Assembly (NCBI GenBank): GCA_019116045.1
Contig: DXCK01000113.1
Coordinates: forward strand, 1-64,000
Direction: 5' to 3'
From: Candidatus Bacteroides merdipullorum
GTDB lineage: Bacteria > Bacteroidota > Bacteroidia > Bacteroidales > Bacteroidaceae
DNA length: 64,000 nucleotides
The position numbers and the translations under genes are program-made. How positions within the stretch are numbered: the stretch's first letter is position 1; the number at the start of each line of letters is the position of its first letter. Below are positions 30,770 through 40,326 of the stretch, piece after piece. Below the pieces are notes generated by a model. The model did no database searches and had not been told where the DNA came from. It worked only from the letters and a program-made list of their open reading frames with translations.

Positions 30770-33052
30770 ATGAATAATGTATCGAGGCTAAAAGTCGTGG
30801 TCGGTTATACGGTGATGCTGGCCGTGTTGTTCTTTTCTCTTTACTTTGTCCACCGTGAAATGGCCAATCTGACGCAGTCCGAAGGACAAAGCACTCAGTG
30901 GATGGACAGTCTTTCGACACTGTTGCAAGAAAAAGATGCCAATACTGTTCGCATTTTACGTACGCTGGCCGAGGTGAACGATAGTCTTATCTCAGCCTCA
31001 TGGGCCGAGCGTATCATCACCAGCCGTGATACGGTAGTGGTGCGTCCGCGCGTACAGCATCGGCGCGTGGTCCATACGGACACGGTCGTTACGCAGCCTG
31101 TTGTTCCTCGGGGATTTTTCCGGAGGCTGCGTGATGCTTTTGTACCATCCAAGCAAGATTCGGCAGTGCAGGTAAAGACTTCCGTCGAGTACGCTACCGA
31201 TACTTTGCTGGAGGTTTACAACCCTTTGGACACTTTGCAGGCGCGTCTTAAAGCTGTTGTTGAGCGCGAACGTGAAGCCAATACACTTATTCATAAACGG
31301 AAGCGTCGCCTGCAACAAGTCAATACTCAATTGTCGGCACGTATAGATACCCTTTTGCGTCATTACGAAGAGAATGCTTTGGAGCGAGCCAAGGCCGATG
31401 CTACCTATCGTCAAGAAGTTCGCTTACAGTCGGCACAGATAGTGGGAGGCATCGCCGTAGGCGCTGTTTTACTGGCAGCTTTGTTCCTTGCTTTGATAGG
31501 GAGGGACATCACCCGCAGTAACCGATACCGGAACGAACTGGAAGAAGCGCGCCGACGGGCAGAAGACTTGCTGGCCATTCGTGAGAAAATGATGCTGGCC
31601 ATTACTCATGATTTCAAAGCACCTTTGGGCTCTATCATCGGCTATACTGACTTGCTGGAGCGGCAGGCGGCGATGGACGGGCAGCAACGCTCATACCTGG
31701 AGAACATGCGCGCATCGTCACAACATTTATTGAAACTGGTGACTGACCTGCTTGACTTTCATCGGTTGGAACAACATAAGGCTGACATCAACCGTGTGCC
31801 CTTTTGTCCAGCCGACCTTTTAGATGCTATCTGCGTTAGTTTTCGGCCTCTCACTGTCGAAAAAGGCTTGCAACTGCATTGCTGTCTGGCACCCGAATTG
31901 TCTGGTACATACGTTTGCGATCCTTTACGTTTGCGACAGATTGTAACCAACCTCCTTTCTAACGCCGTTAAGTTTACTGACCGAGGTACTATCACCCTGA
32001 CGGCTGGCTACGAAGAAAACCGACTCGTTTTGGCTGTTTCCGATACGGGAAGAGGCATGGAACCAGCCGATCGAGAACGTATCTTTCATGAATTTACCCG
32101 TCTGCCTGGTGCTCAGGGAGAAGAAGGTTTCGGTTTGGGACTGTCTATTGTTAAGATGCTGGTACAGCTATTGGGAGGAACCATCGAAGTAGAAAGTACG
32201 TTAGGAAAAGGGAGTACCTTTACCGTACGTATTCCTATGTCATATACTGCAGAAGCGCTACCTGTTCCTTCTGTCACAGTTCCCGATGCTTCTCCGGCTT
32301 TGTCCTATGCCCCATCCAATATGTCTGCCCACTTCCGTCGTCTGCTGCTGATAGATGATGACCGTATCCAATTATCATTAACGGCTGCCATGCTGAAACA
32401 GAAAGGTATTGACACCGTTACTTGCTTACAGGTAGATGACTTGCTGGATGCTTTGCGTACAACTCATTTCGATGCCTTGTTGACAGATGTGCAAATGCCT
32501 GCTCTCAATGGTTTTGAACTCCTGCAACTTTTGCGCGCTTCGAACATTCCCCAGGCACGAACTATCCCAGTCATTGCTATTACGGCACGCAGTGATATGC
32601 AACGAAATGAATTCACCTCGCATGGATTTACGGGATGCTTGCACAAACCCTTCAGCGCGCAAGAACTTATGGAAGAACTAGAACATCTGGGACAGTTAGA
32701 TTTCTCAGCTCTTACGACTTTTTCGACAGATGACCCGGAAGAAGCTCAGTCCATACTTCGTACTTTTGCTGATGAGACCCGACTTAATGTAGAACGTATC
32801 CATCGTGCGCTGGATGAAGAAGATGTCGGGGCACTGGCTGCCGTAGCTCATAAGATGCTTCCTCTTTTTACTTTGATAGGTGCAACGGCTTTGGTTTCGT
32901 TGTTGAGGCAATTGGAAGCTTCTGCCAACCTCTCGTGGGAAGAAAGTTTGAAAATAACAGCTACGCAGGCATTAAGCGAAATAGAAACAGTATTGCAACA
33001 GTTGGAACAGATAGTTTTTCTGCCTTCTGGACATACTATTTCCGGAAAATAA
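30770..33052 (+). CDS. Hybrid sensor histidine kinase with receiver and Hpt domains
   Basis: A 760-aa membrane phosphorelay protein. The ATG at 30770 gives MNNVSRLKVVVGYTVMLAVLF, a first transmembrane helix. A periplasmic, Arg/Glu-rich and largely coiled-coil sensor region (about 30-220) follows, then a second membrane helix (about 223-245), HisKA with His280 in AITHDFKAPLGS, HATPase with SDTGRGM and GFGLGLSIVK, a receiver with Asp573 in LLTDVQMPALNGFELL, and a C-terminal Hpt-like domain with His694 in AVAHKMLPLF. All relay steps except the output are in one chain, so a separate response regulator must exist; none is adjacent. The TamB gene starts 35 bp later. The signal is unknown. Confidence 0.94.
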   Translation: MNNVSRLKVVVGYTVMLAVLFFSLYFVHREMANLTQSEGQSTQWMDSLSTLLQEKDANTVRILRTLAEVNDSLISASWAERIITSRDTVVVRPRVQHRRVVHTDTVVTQPVVPRGFFRRLRDAFVPSKQDSAVQVKTSVEYATDTLLEVYNPLDTLQARLKAVVEREREANTLIHKRKRRLQQVNTQLSARIDTLLRHYEENALERAKADATYRQEVRLQSAQIVGGIAVGAVLLAALFLALIGRDITRSNRYRNELEEARRRAEDLLAIREKMMLAITHDFKAPLGSIIGYTDLLERQAAMDGQQRSYLENMRASSQHLLKLVTDLLDFHRLEQHKADINRVPFCPADLLDAICVSFRPLTVEKGLQLHCCLAPELSGTYVCDPLRLRQIVTNLLSNAVKFTDRGTITLTAGYEENRLVLAVSDTGRGMEPADRERIFHEFTRLPGAQGEEGFGLGLSIVKMLVQLLGGTIEVESTLGKGSTFTVRIPMSYTAEALPVPSVTVPDASPALSYAPSNMSAHFRRLLLIDDDRIQLSLTAAMLKQKGIDTVTCLQVDDLLDALRTTHFDALLTDVQMPALNGFELLQLLRASNIPQARTIPVIAITARSDMQRNEFTSHGFTGCLHKPFSAQELMEELEHLGQLDFSALTTFSTDDPEEAQSILRTFADETRLNVERIHRALDEEDVGALAAVAHKMLPLFTLIGATALVSLLRQLEASANLSWEESLKITATQALSEIETVLQQLEQIVFLPSGHTISGK

Positions 33053-33087
33053 TTGCTTACTTTGTGTACTGTTAACTCATACGACGT

Positions 33088-36000
33088 ATGGCCGAAGAAA
33101 TCGTTGTAAAGAAAAGACTCTGGTTACGGATAGCTTTGTGGGTATTACTGACGCCGCTTGCGCTATTTCTCTTGCTGATGGCATTGCTTTATGTGCCACC
33201 TGTACAAGACTTTATTCGCCAGAAAGCAACAACCTTAGCCGGGGAAGCCAGTGGTATGGATATTTCCGTCCAGCGCATAGATTTACGTTTCCCGTTGAAT
33301 CTGTTGGTGCGTGGTGTGCAAGTATCACAGCCTGTTGACGAACAACATTCTGATACATTGCTTACTTTAGGGAGCCTGAGTGTGCGCGTGCAAGCTTGGC
33401 CATTGCTGCGCGGGCAAGTAGAGGTTGACGGTATACTGCTACGGGATGCCACAGTCCATTCTTCCAATCTTTTAGAAGGAATGAGATTGGACGGTACGTT
33501 AGGACGTTTTTTTCTGCGCAGTCATGGCATAGACCTGGGTGATGAGAGTGTGGTATTAAATAATGTGGAACTGGAAGATACCCGCCTCTCTTTGTCCCTG
33601 TCAGATACTACAGCTACTGTGCCAGACACCACCTCGACCACTGTACGTTGGAAACTGTTGCTCCATACGCTCCAGTTGAAGAATGTGTCTGTAGATTTGA
33701 ACATGCCATTGGACACACTTTCCCTTTCCGCTCGTTTGCGAGAAGCTCGTATTGAAGAAGCATGTGCCGACCTTGGACGGCAAGCGTATGCATGTGAATT
33801 GTTCCGCTTGTCTGGAACCTCGTTGACTTATGACAGCGGACCGGTTGATACGTTGTCTTCTGTTGCCGCGGGTTTTGACCCTCGGCATATCGCTTTACGT
33901 GATTTGAATATTGGCATAGATTCAGTGCGTTATGCTGGCCGTGAGATGAATGCTGTCATTCGTGAGTTCTCTTTGAACGAACATTCTGGCTTGAATATTA
34001 CTTCTTTATCCGGTCGACTTGTGGCCGATTCTACTCAAATACGTATTCCTTCACTACGTTTGTCAACGCCTCACAGTGAAATAGACCTTTCGGCACAAAC
34101 TTATTGGGAGCTTATTGATATTCCCACTACGGGGCGGCTTATAGCCCGCCTTGATGCTCGTATAGGCAAACAAGATGTATTGTTGTTGGCTGGAAGCTTG
34201 CCTGATAGTTTTAAGGAAGCTTATCCGGCGCACCCATTGGTGGTTCATGCAGGAACAGTGGGAAATCTCCGACAGATGCAGATAAGCCGCTTTACCATCG
34301 ACTTGCCGGGCGCTTTCTCGATGAGTGCCGGAGGCGAACTTTGGAATCTGACGGATAGTCTGGCTCGTAGCATCAACATGGATTTGGAGATGCAGACGCG
34401 CGATTTGAACTTTCTGACCGCCTTGGGAGGTGTTACACCGGATGGTTCGCTGGTCATTCCGGACAGTATGCGTCTGGATGCACGGCTTTCTATGAAGGGT
34501 AATGACTGTATTGCCTCCCTTGATTTGCGGGAACGAAGAGGAACGTTAAACCTGAATGCCGATTATGATTTGGCCGAAGAACGCTATCGGATAGATTTGC
34601 AAGCCGATTCTTTGCAATTGCATCATTTTTTGCCTAAAGATTCCCTTTATGAGTTTTCGGCTACGCTTTTGGCACGTGGTCAAGGTTTGGATTTCTCTTC
34701 TCCACATACGTCGGCTCATGTGGATATGTCCCTTAAACAATTGCAATATGCTAATTGGAATTTCTCAGGCATTGCCTTGCAAGCTGCCCTGAAACATTCG
34801 TGGGCCACGGTCAAATTGAATAGTGATAATTCTCTTCTTCGTATGCATTTAGATGGTGGTCTGCATTTGGATAGGTCGTATATGGACGGGCAGTTAGCTT
34901 TGAACTTGAAAGATGTCGACCTGCATAGCCTTGGGATTCTTCCTGCGCCACTGGGGCATCCGCTGGAGTTGGGTTTGACGGCTGAGGCGCGACGTGATTC
35001 CATCAAACTGCACATCGGGGCTGGAGATTTGGACTTTGACTTCAAAGCCCAAAGTACCTTGAAGCGTTTGCTGGAGAAATCAGACGAATTTATGACCTTA
35101 CTGATGCAGCAGTGGGAGCTTCGTCGCTTGGATCATGCTGCTTTGCGTCGGGTGTTGCCGTCGGCAGGCATGCAGTTGACGGCCGGCCGCAACAATCCTG
35201 TCGGTTATTATCTGGCTTCTCAAGGCACTGCTTTCAACCGTCTCAAGTTGCAGTTTGGCTTTACTCCCGAATGGGGTATTAACGGACGGGCCGCGCTTGA
35301 GGGCTTGAGGACGGATTCTTTGCAACTGGATACAATCTTTTTTGCCGCCCATCAGGATACTACGCGGATGAGGTTGCAGGGGGGCATTATTAATGGTCCT
35401 CGTAATCCTCACTTTACGTTCCGCAGTACAGTGACCGGTGAAATCCGCAACGAAGACGCAGAACTGACTCTGGACTTTACCGATGCCAAAGGACGCACCG
35501 GTGTCTTGCTTGGGGTTAATGCCCGGCCTTTGACAGAGGGAAATGGGAAAGGTAATGGTGTCTTGCTCCGGTTGACGCCTGAAGAACCGGTTATTGCCTA
35601 TCGCAAGTTCCATTTTGCGGAAGGGCGGAATAGTTTGTATTTGCATAAGAATATGCGTGTTTACGCCAATATCGATATGCAAGGAGGAGACGGGATGGGT
35701 TTTCGCATGCAGTCTGATGTGCGTGACACCGTTTCTTTGCAAAACGTAAACGTGGAGCTGAGTCGTTTCCGGTTGAGTGAGTTGAGCGAAGTGCTTCCTT
35801 ATCTGCCGCAGTTGACAGGGCTTTTCACGGTGGAAGGAAATTATATACAGACTGCCGATGCTTTTCAGGTCGCAGCAGAGGCGGACATCGATTCGCTGAC
35901 TTATGAAGGAAGGCCTGTGGGTGACTTGGGTGTGGGTGTCACTTGGCTGCCCGATTCGGGAGAAAACCACTTCCTTAGTGCATACCTGGCTTGCAACGAC

Positions 36001-37656
36001 CGCCAGGTGGCTACGGTAGAAGGGCGGTTGGGAGATGCACAAGGCGCCGATGCTTTTGCATTGGATGCTTCGTTTGAACGTTTGCCGTTGGACATGGCCA
36101 ATGCTTTCGTCCCAGACGGCATGGTCACTCTGAAAGGACACTTGAATGGAGGGGTCGCTTTGCGGGGTTCGACGGAGAAGCCCGATTTGCAAGGCAGCAT
36201 CCAGTTGGACACGGCGTCGGTCTTTGTTCGTCAGTTGGGAGCACGTTACTATTTTGATGGTCGTCCTGTGACGATTGCAGGCAACACGTTATCCTTCGAT
36301 AAGTTCTCTATCTTTACTACCAACCGTAATCCGTTTGTCATTGACGGTTCGGTCAGCTTTGCTCAGTTGGACCGGCCGACGGCCAACCTGACGTTGCGGG
36401 CTGCCAACTACAATTTGCTGGATGCCCCGCATACACGGGAGAGCCTGGTTTATGGTAAGGTTTTCGTAGACATGGATGCTTCGATTCGTGGCCCGTTGGA
36501 CGCCTTGACCATGCGTGGAAGCATGAGTTTGTTGGGAAATACGAACGTGACTTATGTGCTGACTGATTCTCCCTTGACGGTAGAAGACCGTTTGAGCGGT
36601 TTAGTGACATTCACTTCTTTTGCTGACAGTGTAGGGACGGATACGCTGCAAGTGGCGGCTGTCCCCTTGGGAGGTATGGAGATTTATATGGGCGTGCACA
36701 TTGACAATGCCGTGCGGCTGCGGGCCGACTTGAGCCCCGCGGGCGATAAATATATTGAGTTGGAGGGAGGCGGAGACCTGAATTTGCAGTACACGGCGCA
36801 GGGCGACATGAACTTGACTGGCCGCTATACGTTGACCGGGGGTGTGATGAAATATTCGCTGCCCATTATTCCGCTGAAGGCCTTCAACTTCAATACGGGC
36901 AGCTATGTCGATTGGCGGGGAGACCTGATGAACCCGGCGCTGGACCTGACGGCGACGGAGCGTGTGCGTGCCTCGGTAGGTGGGGAAGATGATGCCACGC
37001 GCATGGTTAACTTTGATGTCAGTATCGGCATCAAAGGACAGTTGGAGTCGCCCGACCTGATTTTCGACATCGCCGCCCCGGAAGATGCTACGGTGCAGAA
37101 CGAGCTCCAAGCCATGGGGGCCGAGGAGCGCAGCAAGCAGGCCATCGCTATGCTGGCTACGGGTATCTACCTGAACAGCGGGGCAAAGGGGGGAGGCCTT
37201 TCGATGGGGGCTGCTCTGAACAGCGTGTTGCAGAGTCAAATCAATGCGTTGGCCGGCTCGGTGAAGGGGGCCAGCATCAGTGTGGGAGTAGAAGACCGGA
37301 CGTCGGCCGAGACAGGGGCTACGCAGACGGATTATAGTTTCCGCTACTCGCAGCGTTTCTTCAACGACCGTTTCCAGGTGGTCATAGGCGGCAAGGTGTC
37401 GACCGGGGCCAATGCCACGAATTCGGCAGAATCGTTCATCGACAACATATCTTTGGAGTATCGGTTGGACAATTCGGGTACCCGCTACATCCGAGTGTTC
37501 CACAATAAGAATTACGAAAGCGTGTTGGACGGCGAAATCACAGAGACGGGGCTCGGCCTGGTGCTGAGGCGCAAGATGGATCGCCTGGGAGAACTTTTCA
37601 TCTTCCGGCGGAAACGTCCGGTTCCGCCTGGGGAAGAGAAGGCGTCGTCCCAATAG
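33088..37656 (+). CDS. tamB: TamB-like translocation and assembly module protein
   Basis: A 1522-aa AsmA/TamB-type bridging protein. A single N-terminal membrane anchor (about residues 12-32) is followed by the AsmA-like beginning (VQDFIRQKATTLAGEASGMDISVQRIDLRFPLNLLVRGVQV in pieces) and more than a thousand residues of repeating amphipathic beta-strand sequence, the hydrophobic groove that spans the periplasm. The C-terminal DUF490/TamB domain (about 1080-1480) includes LNLQYTAQGDMNLTGRYTLTGGVMKYSLP and ends in SFRYSQRFFNDRFQVVIGGKV. It works with an outer-membrane BamA-family partner, here the next gene, in lipid transport or outer-membrane protein insertion (both roles are proposed for the family). 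A possible weak -7 box, TTACTTTG, lies at 33057-33064. Confidence 0.93.
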   Translation: MAEEIVVKKRLWLRIALWVLLTPLALFLLLMALLYVPPVQDFIRQKATTLAGEASGMDISVQRIDLRFPLNLLVRGVQVSQPVDEQHSDTLLTLGSLSVRVQAWPLLRGQVEVDGILLRDATVHSSNLLEGMRLDGTLGRFFLRSHGIDLGDESVVLNNVELEDTRLSLSLSDTTATVPDTTSTTVRWKLLLHTLQLKNVSVDLNMPLDTLSLSARLREARIEEACADLGRQAYACELFRLSGTSLTYDSGPVDTLSSVAAGFDPRHIALRDLNIGIDSVRYAGREMNAVIREFSLNEHSGLNITSLSGRLVADSTQIRIPSLRLSTPHSEIDLSAQTYWELIDIPTTGRLIARLDARIGKQDVLLLAGSLPDSFKEAYPAHPLVVHAGTVGNLRQMQISRFTIDLPGAFSMSAGGELWNLTDSLARSINMDLEMQTRDLNFLTALGGVTPDGSLVIPDSMRLDARLSMKGNDCIASLDLRERRGTLNLNADYDLAEERYRIDLQADSLQLHHFLPKDSLYEFSATLLARGQGLDFSSPHTSAHVDMSLKQLQYANWNFSGIALQAALKHSWATVKLNSDNSLLRMHLDGGLHLDRSYMDGQLALNLKDVDLHSLGILPAPLGHPLELGLTAEARRDSIKLHIGAGDLDFDFKAQSTLKRLLEKSDEFMTLLMQQWELRRLDHAALRRVLPSAGMQLTAGRNNPVGYYLASQGTAFNRLKLQFGFTPEWGINGRAALEGLRTDSLQLDTIFFAAHQDTTRMRLQGGIINGPRNPHFTFRSTVTGEIRNEDAELTLDFTDAKGRTGVLLGVNARPLTEGNGKGNGVLLRLTPEEPVIAYRKFHFAEGRNSLYLHKNMRVYANIDMQGGDGMGFRMQSDVRDTVSLQNVNVELSRFRLSELSEVLPYLPQLTGLFTVEGNYIQTADAFQVAAEADIDSLTYEGRPVGDLGVGVTWLPDSGENHFLSAYLACNDRQVATVEGRLGDAQGADAFALDASFERLPLDMANAFVPDGMVTLKGHLNGGVALRGSTEKPDLQGSIQLDTASVFVRQLGARYYFDGRPVTIAGNTLSFDKFSIFTTNRNPFVIDGSVSFAQLDRPTANLTLRAANYNLLDAPHTRESLVYGKVFVDMDASIRGPLDALTMRGSMSLLGNTNVTYVLTDSPLTVEDRLSGLVTFTSFADSVGTDTLQVAAVPLGGMEIYMGVHIDNAVRLRADLSPAGDKYIELEGGGDLNLQYTAQGDMNLTGRYTLTGGVMKYSLPIIPLKAFNFNTGSYVDWRGDLMNPALDLTATERVRASVGGEDDATRMVNFDVSIGIKGQLESPDLIFDIAAPEDATVQNELQAMGAEERSKQAIAMLATGIYLNSGAKGGGLSMGAALNSVLQSQINALAGSVKGASISVGVEDRTSAETGATQTDYSFRYSQRFFNDRFQVVIGGKVSTGANATNSAESFIDNISLEYRLDNSGTRYIRVFHNKNYESVLDGEITETGLGLVLRRKMDRLGELFIFRRKRPVPPGEEKASSQ

Positions 37657-37686
37657 CCGGACACGAGCTTCGACCGACGTGGCAGA

Positions 37687-37763
37687 CGCTTTTCCTTCTT
37701 GTCCGCAACGCCCTCGGCCGGTCTGGGAGAAAGCCCTCCCCGTCGTTCGGAAGAAGGAAAGCG
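37687..37763 (+). other. Inverted repeat between tamB and tamL
   Basis: CGCTTTTCCTTCTT (37687-37700) can pair with AAGAAGGAAAGCG (37751-37763), with one bulged T, around a 50-nt GC-rich loop. It lies within the 163-bp gap of an apparent operon. No T-run follows, so mRNA processing or partial attenuation is likelier than full termination. Confidence 0.6.
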
Positions 37764-37819
37764 GCGATGAAGGGCAGAGCCTCACGAATGAAACAATTAC
37801 ATATAATCACTCATTGCGT

Positions 37820-40195
37820 ATGAAACACAGTATTTGGGGCCGACGGTTGCGGCACTTCTTCATCATAATCTGTAGCCTTCTGTTGGTGTCTTGTTCCACC
37901 ACCAGAAACTTGCCGGAAGGCGAGGTGCTCTACATTGGGCAGCGGCCGACGCTGGTGGATAATCCGCAACCGACATCCGTGGGCGAAACTGCCTTGGAAG
38001 AAGTCGAGGCCGCCTTGGCCAAGGCTCCCAATAATTCGCTGTTGGGCAGTACTTCAGTGCGCGTCCCTTTTCCCGTAGGATTGTGGGTTTACAATGGCTT
38101 CCAGAAGTATGAGAAAGGTTTGGGGCGATGGATTTTCAACCGCTTTGCAGCCGACCCCGTATTGCTTTCGACAGTCAATCCCGACATACGTACGCAGGCA
38201 GCCACCAACCTGCTGCACGACTACGGCTACCTGCGGGGCACGGTAGACTATGAAGTCTTCCCTTCGAAGAAAGACTCGCTCAAGGCCCGCGTGCAGTATG
38301 CAGTCCACATGGGAGAACCGTTCTTCATCGACACGGTGGACTATCGGGGTTTCTCGCCTCGCACCTTGGCCATCATGCGATTAAGCCGCCGGCGTTCACT
38401 TATCAGTTCCGGCGAGCAGTTCAATGTGCCCGATTTGGATGGCGAGCGCACTCGCCTGAGCAACCTGCTGCGTAACGTAGGTTGCTATTACTTCCGTCCC
38501 GATTACCTGACCTACCAGGCCGATACGATGCAAGTGCCAGGACACGTCTCATTGCGCCTGATGCCTGTGGCCGGTATGCCCGCCGTGGCCGAGAAGCCCT
38601 TCCGGTTGGGGCGAAAATCGTTCTATTTGTTGGGCAAAAACGGTGAAACGCCCGACGACAGCCTGAAGTACAAAGACCTGACCATCTACTATCACGATAA
38701 GCTTCGTGTGCGTCCCAACATGTTGTACCGCTGGATGGACTATCAGAACTTCCGTTACAAACGCCAGGTGGAAGACAGTGCGGGAATCGACCGCCGCCGT
38801 TCGGCAGCTTCGCTTTACAGCCTTTACCGGCAGACGCGTGTGCAAGAGCGACTGGCCAACGTCGGTATCTTTAAGTATACAGAGATGCAGTTCTTGCCGC
38901 GCGACTCGGCTTTCGTGTCAGACACGCTGGATGTTCACATTATTGCTTCGTTGGACAAACCTTACGATGCCGAGCTGGACTTCAACATCAAGATGAAAAG
39001 CAATAACCAGACGGGACCGGGCGCTGTATTTACTTTGACGAAAAACAACATCTTTGGTGGTGGTGAGAAATGGAACGTCGAATTGAAAGGCTCTTATGAA
39101 TGGCAGACGGGAAAAGACCGTTCTTCGGCCATGAACAGCTACGAACTGGGCGTTGCCACTTCGTTGGTATTCCCTCGCGTAGTTTTTCCCCGCCTGGGCG
39201 GCAATGAGTATGACTTTCCGGCCACCACGACTTTCCGCCTTTATGTCGACCAGATGAGCCGGGCGCGCTATTATAAACTCCTGGCCTTTGGCGGCAATGC
39301 CACGTATGACTTTCAGCCCCGGGCCACCTCTAAACATAGCTTTACGCCTTTCCGCTTGACGTTTAACGTCCTTCGTGACCCTACTGCCGAGTTCCAGCAA
39401 TTGCAGCAAGAGAACCCTGCACTCTACGTCAGCTTGCGTAATCAGTTCATCCCGGCCATGGAGTATACGTACACCTTCGACAACAGTTCGTTGCCCCACA
39501 AGCGTAACCCTCTGTGGTGGCAGACCACGGTGACTTCAGCAGGCAATGTGACTTCCGTGATTTATCGCATGTTGGGCCAGCCCTTCAGCGAACAAGGCAA
39601 GATGTTGTTGGGAGTCCCCTTCGCACAGTTCTTGAAACTGAACACAGAGTTGCGTTACAACATGCGCATAGACCGCAACCAATCTCTGGCCTCACGCCTG
39701 GCTTTAGGAGCCATCTGGTCGTATGGCAATGCCACGACGGCACCCTATACCGAGCAGTTCTATATCGGCGGCGCCAACAGTGTGCGTGCCTTTGCCGCGC
39801 GCAACATTGGTCCGGGAGGCTATCCAGCCGACGAGAACGATACTTATTCCTTCATCAACCACGTGGGAGACATCCGTTTCGAGGCCAACCTGGAGTATCG
39901 CTTCCGCATCATCAGCGACCTGCACGGGGCAGTGTTCCTCGATGCTGGTAACGTGTGGCTGATGCGTAGCGACCCCGCCCGTCCTGGAGGTGAATTTCGC
40001 TTGAAGGACTTCCCCCGGCAAATAGCCTTGGGAACAGGTGTTGGCGTGCGTTACGATTTAGGCTTTCTGGTGTTTCGCCTCGATTGGGGTATCGCTTTGC
40101 ACGAACCCTACGACACGGGCAAGTCTGGATACTATAATGTGCGCAAGTTCATGGACGGCACCGCACTGCACTTCGCCATCGGATATCCTTTCTGA
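37820..40195 (+). CDS. tamL: BamA/TamA-family outer-membrane lipoprotein (TamL)
   Basis: A 791-aa outer-membrane assembly protein. The ATG at 37820 gives a lipoprotein signal (IIICSLLLVSCSTTRNLPEGE, Cys about residue 21); upstream in-frame codons cross the intergenic hairpin. POTRA-like modules cover about 25-400 (FIDTVDYRGFSPRTL; IFKYTEMQFLPRDSAFVSDTLDVHI). The C-terminal barrel (about 410-791) includes GNEYDFPATTTFRLYVDQMSRARYY and the Omp85-type strand end GGANSVRAFAARNIGPGGY, and finishes with HFAIGYPF, a terminal Phe. Lipidated BamA relatives paired with TamB are a known Bacteroidetes feature, and the adjacent tamB supports this name. It should act as the outer-membrane end of the TamB bridge. 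Confidence 0.92.
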   Translation: MKHSIWGRRLRHFFIIICSLLLVSCSTTRNLPEGEVLYIGQRPTLVDNPQPTSVGETALEEVEAALAKAPNNSLLGSTSVRVPFPVGLWVYNGFQKYEKGLGRWIFNRFAADPVLLSTVNPDIRTQAATNLLHDYGYLRGTVDYEVFPSKKDSLKARVQYAVHMGEPFFIDTVDYRGFSPRTLAIMRLSRRRSLISSGEQFNVPDLDGERTRLSNLLRNVGCYYFRPDYLTYQADTMQVPGHVSLRLMPVAGMPAVAEKPFRLGRKSFYLLGKNGETPDDSLKYKDLTIYYHDKLRVRPNMLYRWMDYQNFRYKRQVEDSAGIDRRRSAASLYSLYRQTRVQERLANVGIFKYTEMQFLPRDSAFVSDTLDVHIIASLDKPYDAELDFNIKMKSNNQTGPGAVFTLTKNNIFGGGEKWNVELKGSYEWQTGKDRSSAMNSYELGVATSLVFPRVVFPRLGGNEYDFPATTTFRLYVDQMSRARYYKLLAFGGNATYDFQPRATSKHSFTPFRLTFNVLRDPTAEFQQLQQENPALYVSLRNQFIPAMEYTYTFDNSSLPHKRNPLWWQTTVTSAGNVTSVIYRMLGQPFSEQGKMLLGVPFAQFLKLNTELRYNMRIDRNQSLASRLALGAIWSYGNATTAPYTEQFYIGGANSVRAFAARNIGPGGYPADENDTYSFINHVGDIRFEANLEYRFRIISDLHGAVFLDAGNVWLMRSDPARPGGEFRLKDFPRQIALGTGVGVRYDLGFLVFRLDWGIALHEPYDTGKSGYYNVRKFMDGTALHFAIGYPF

Positions 40196-40237
40196 GTCTT
40201 TTTCTTGGGATTGAGTATTACGTATATAATTATTTTG

Positions 40238-40245
40238 TACATTTG
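40238..40245 (+). promoter_or_regulatory. -7 box of the nucleotidyltransferase gene
   Basis: TACATTTG, 81 bp before the ATG at 40327; TTGA at 40211-40214 is a weak -33 candidate. It implies a leader of about 75 nt. Confidence 0.55.
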
Positions 40246-40326
40246 CACGGGGCTATCGGGCGAACCGTCCCTGCATGACAAGCGATACAGATATGAATAT
40301 CATTATAAACCATTAATTTTACTGCA

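Noticed and set aside
35098-36192. Minus-strand frame of 364 codons inside tamB
   Set aside because: Antisense shadow of a long gene; composition is that of a reversed frame and it has no start signals.
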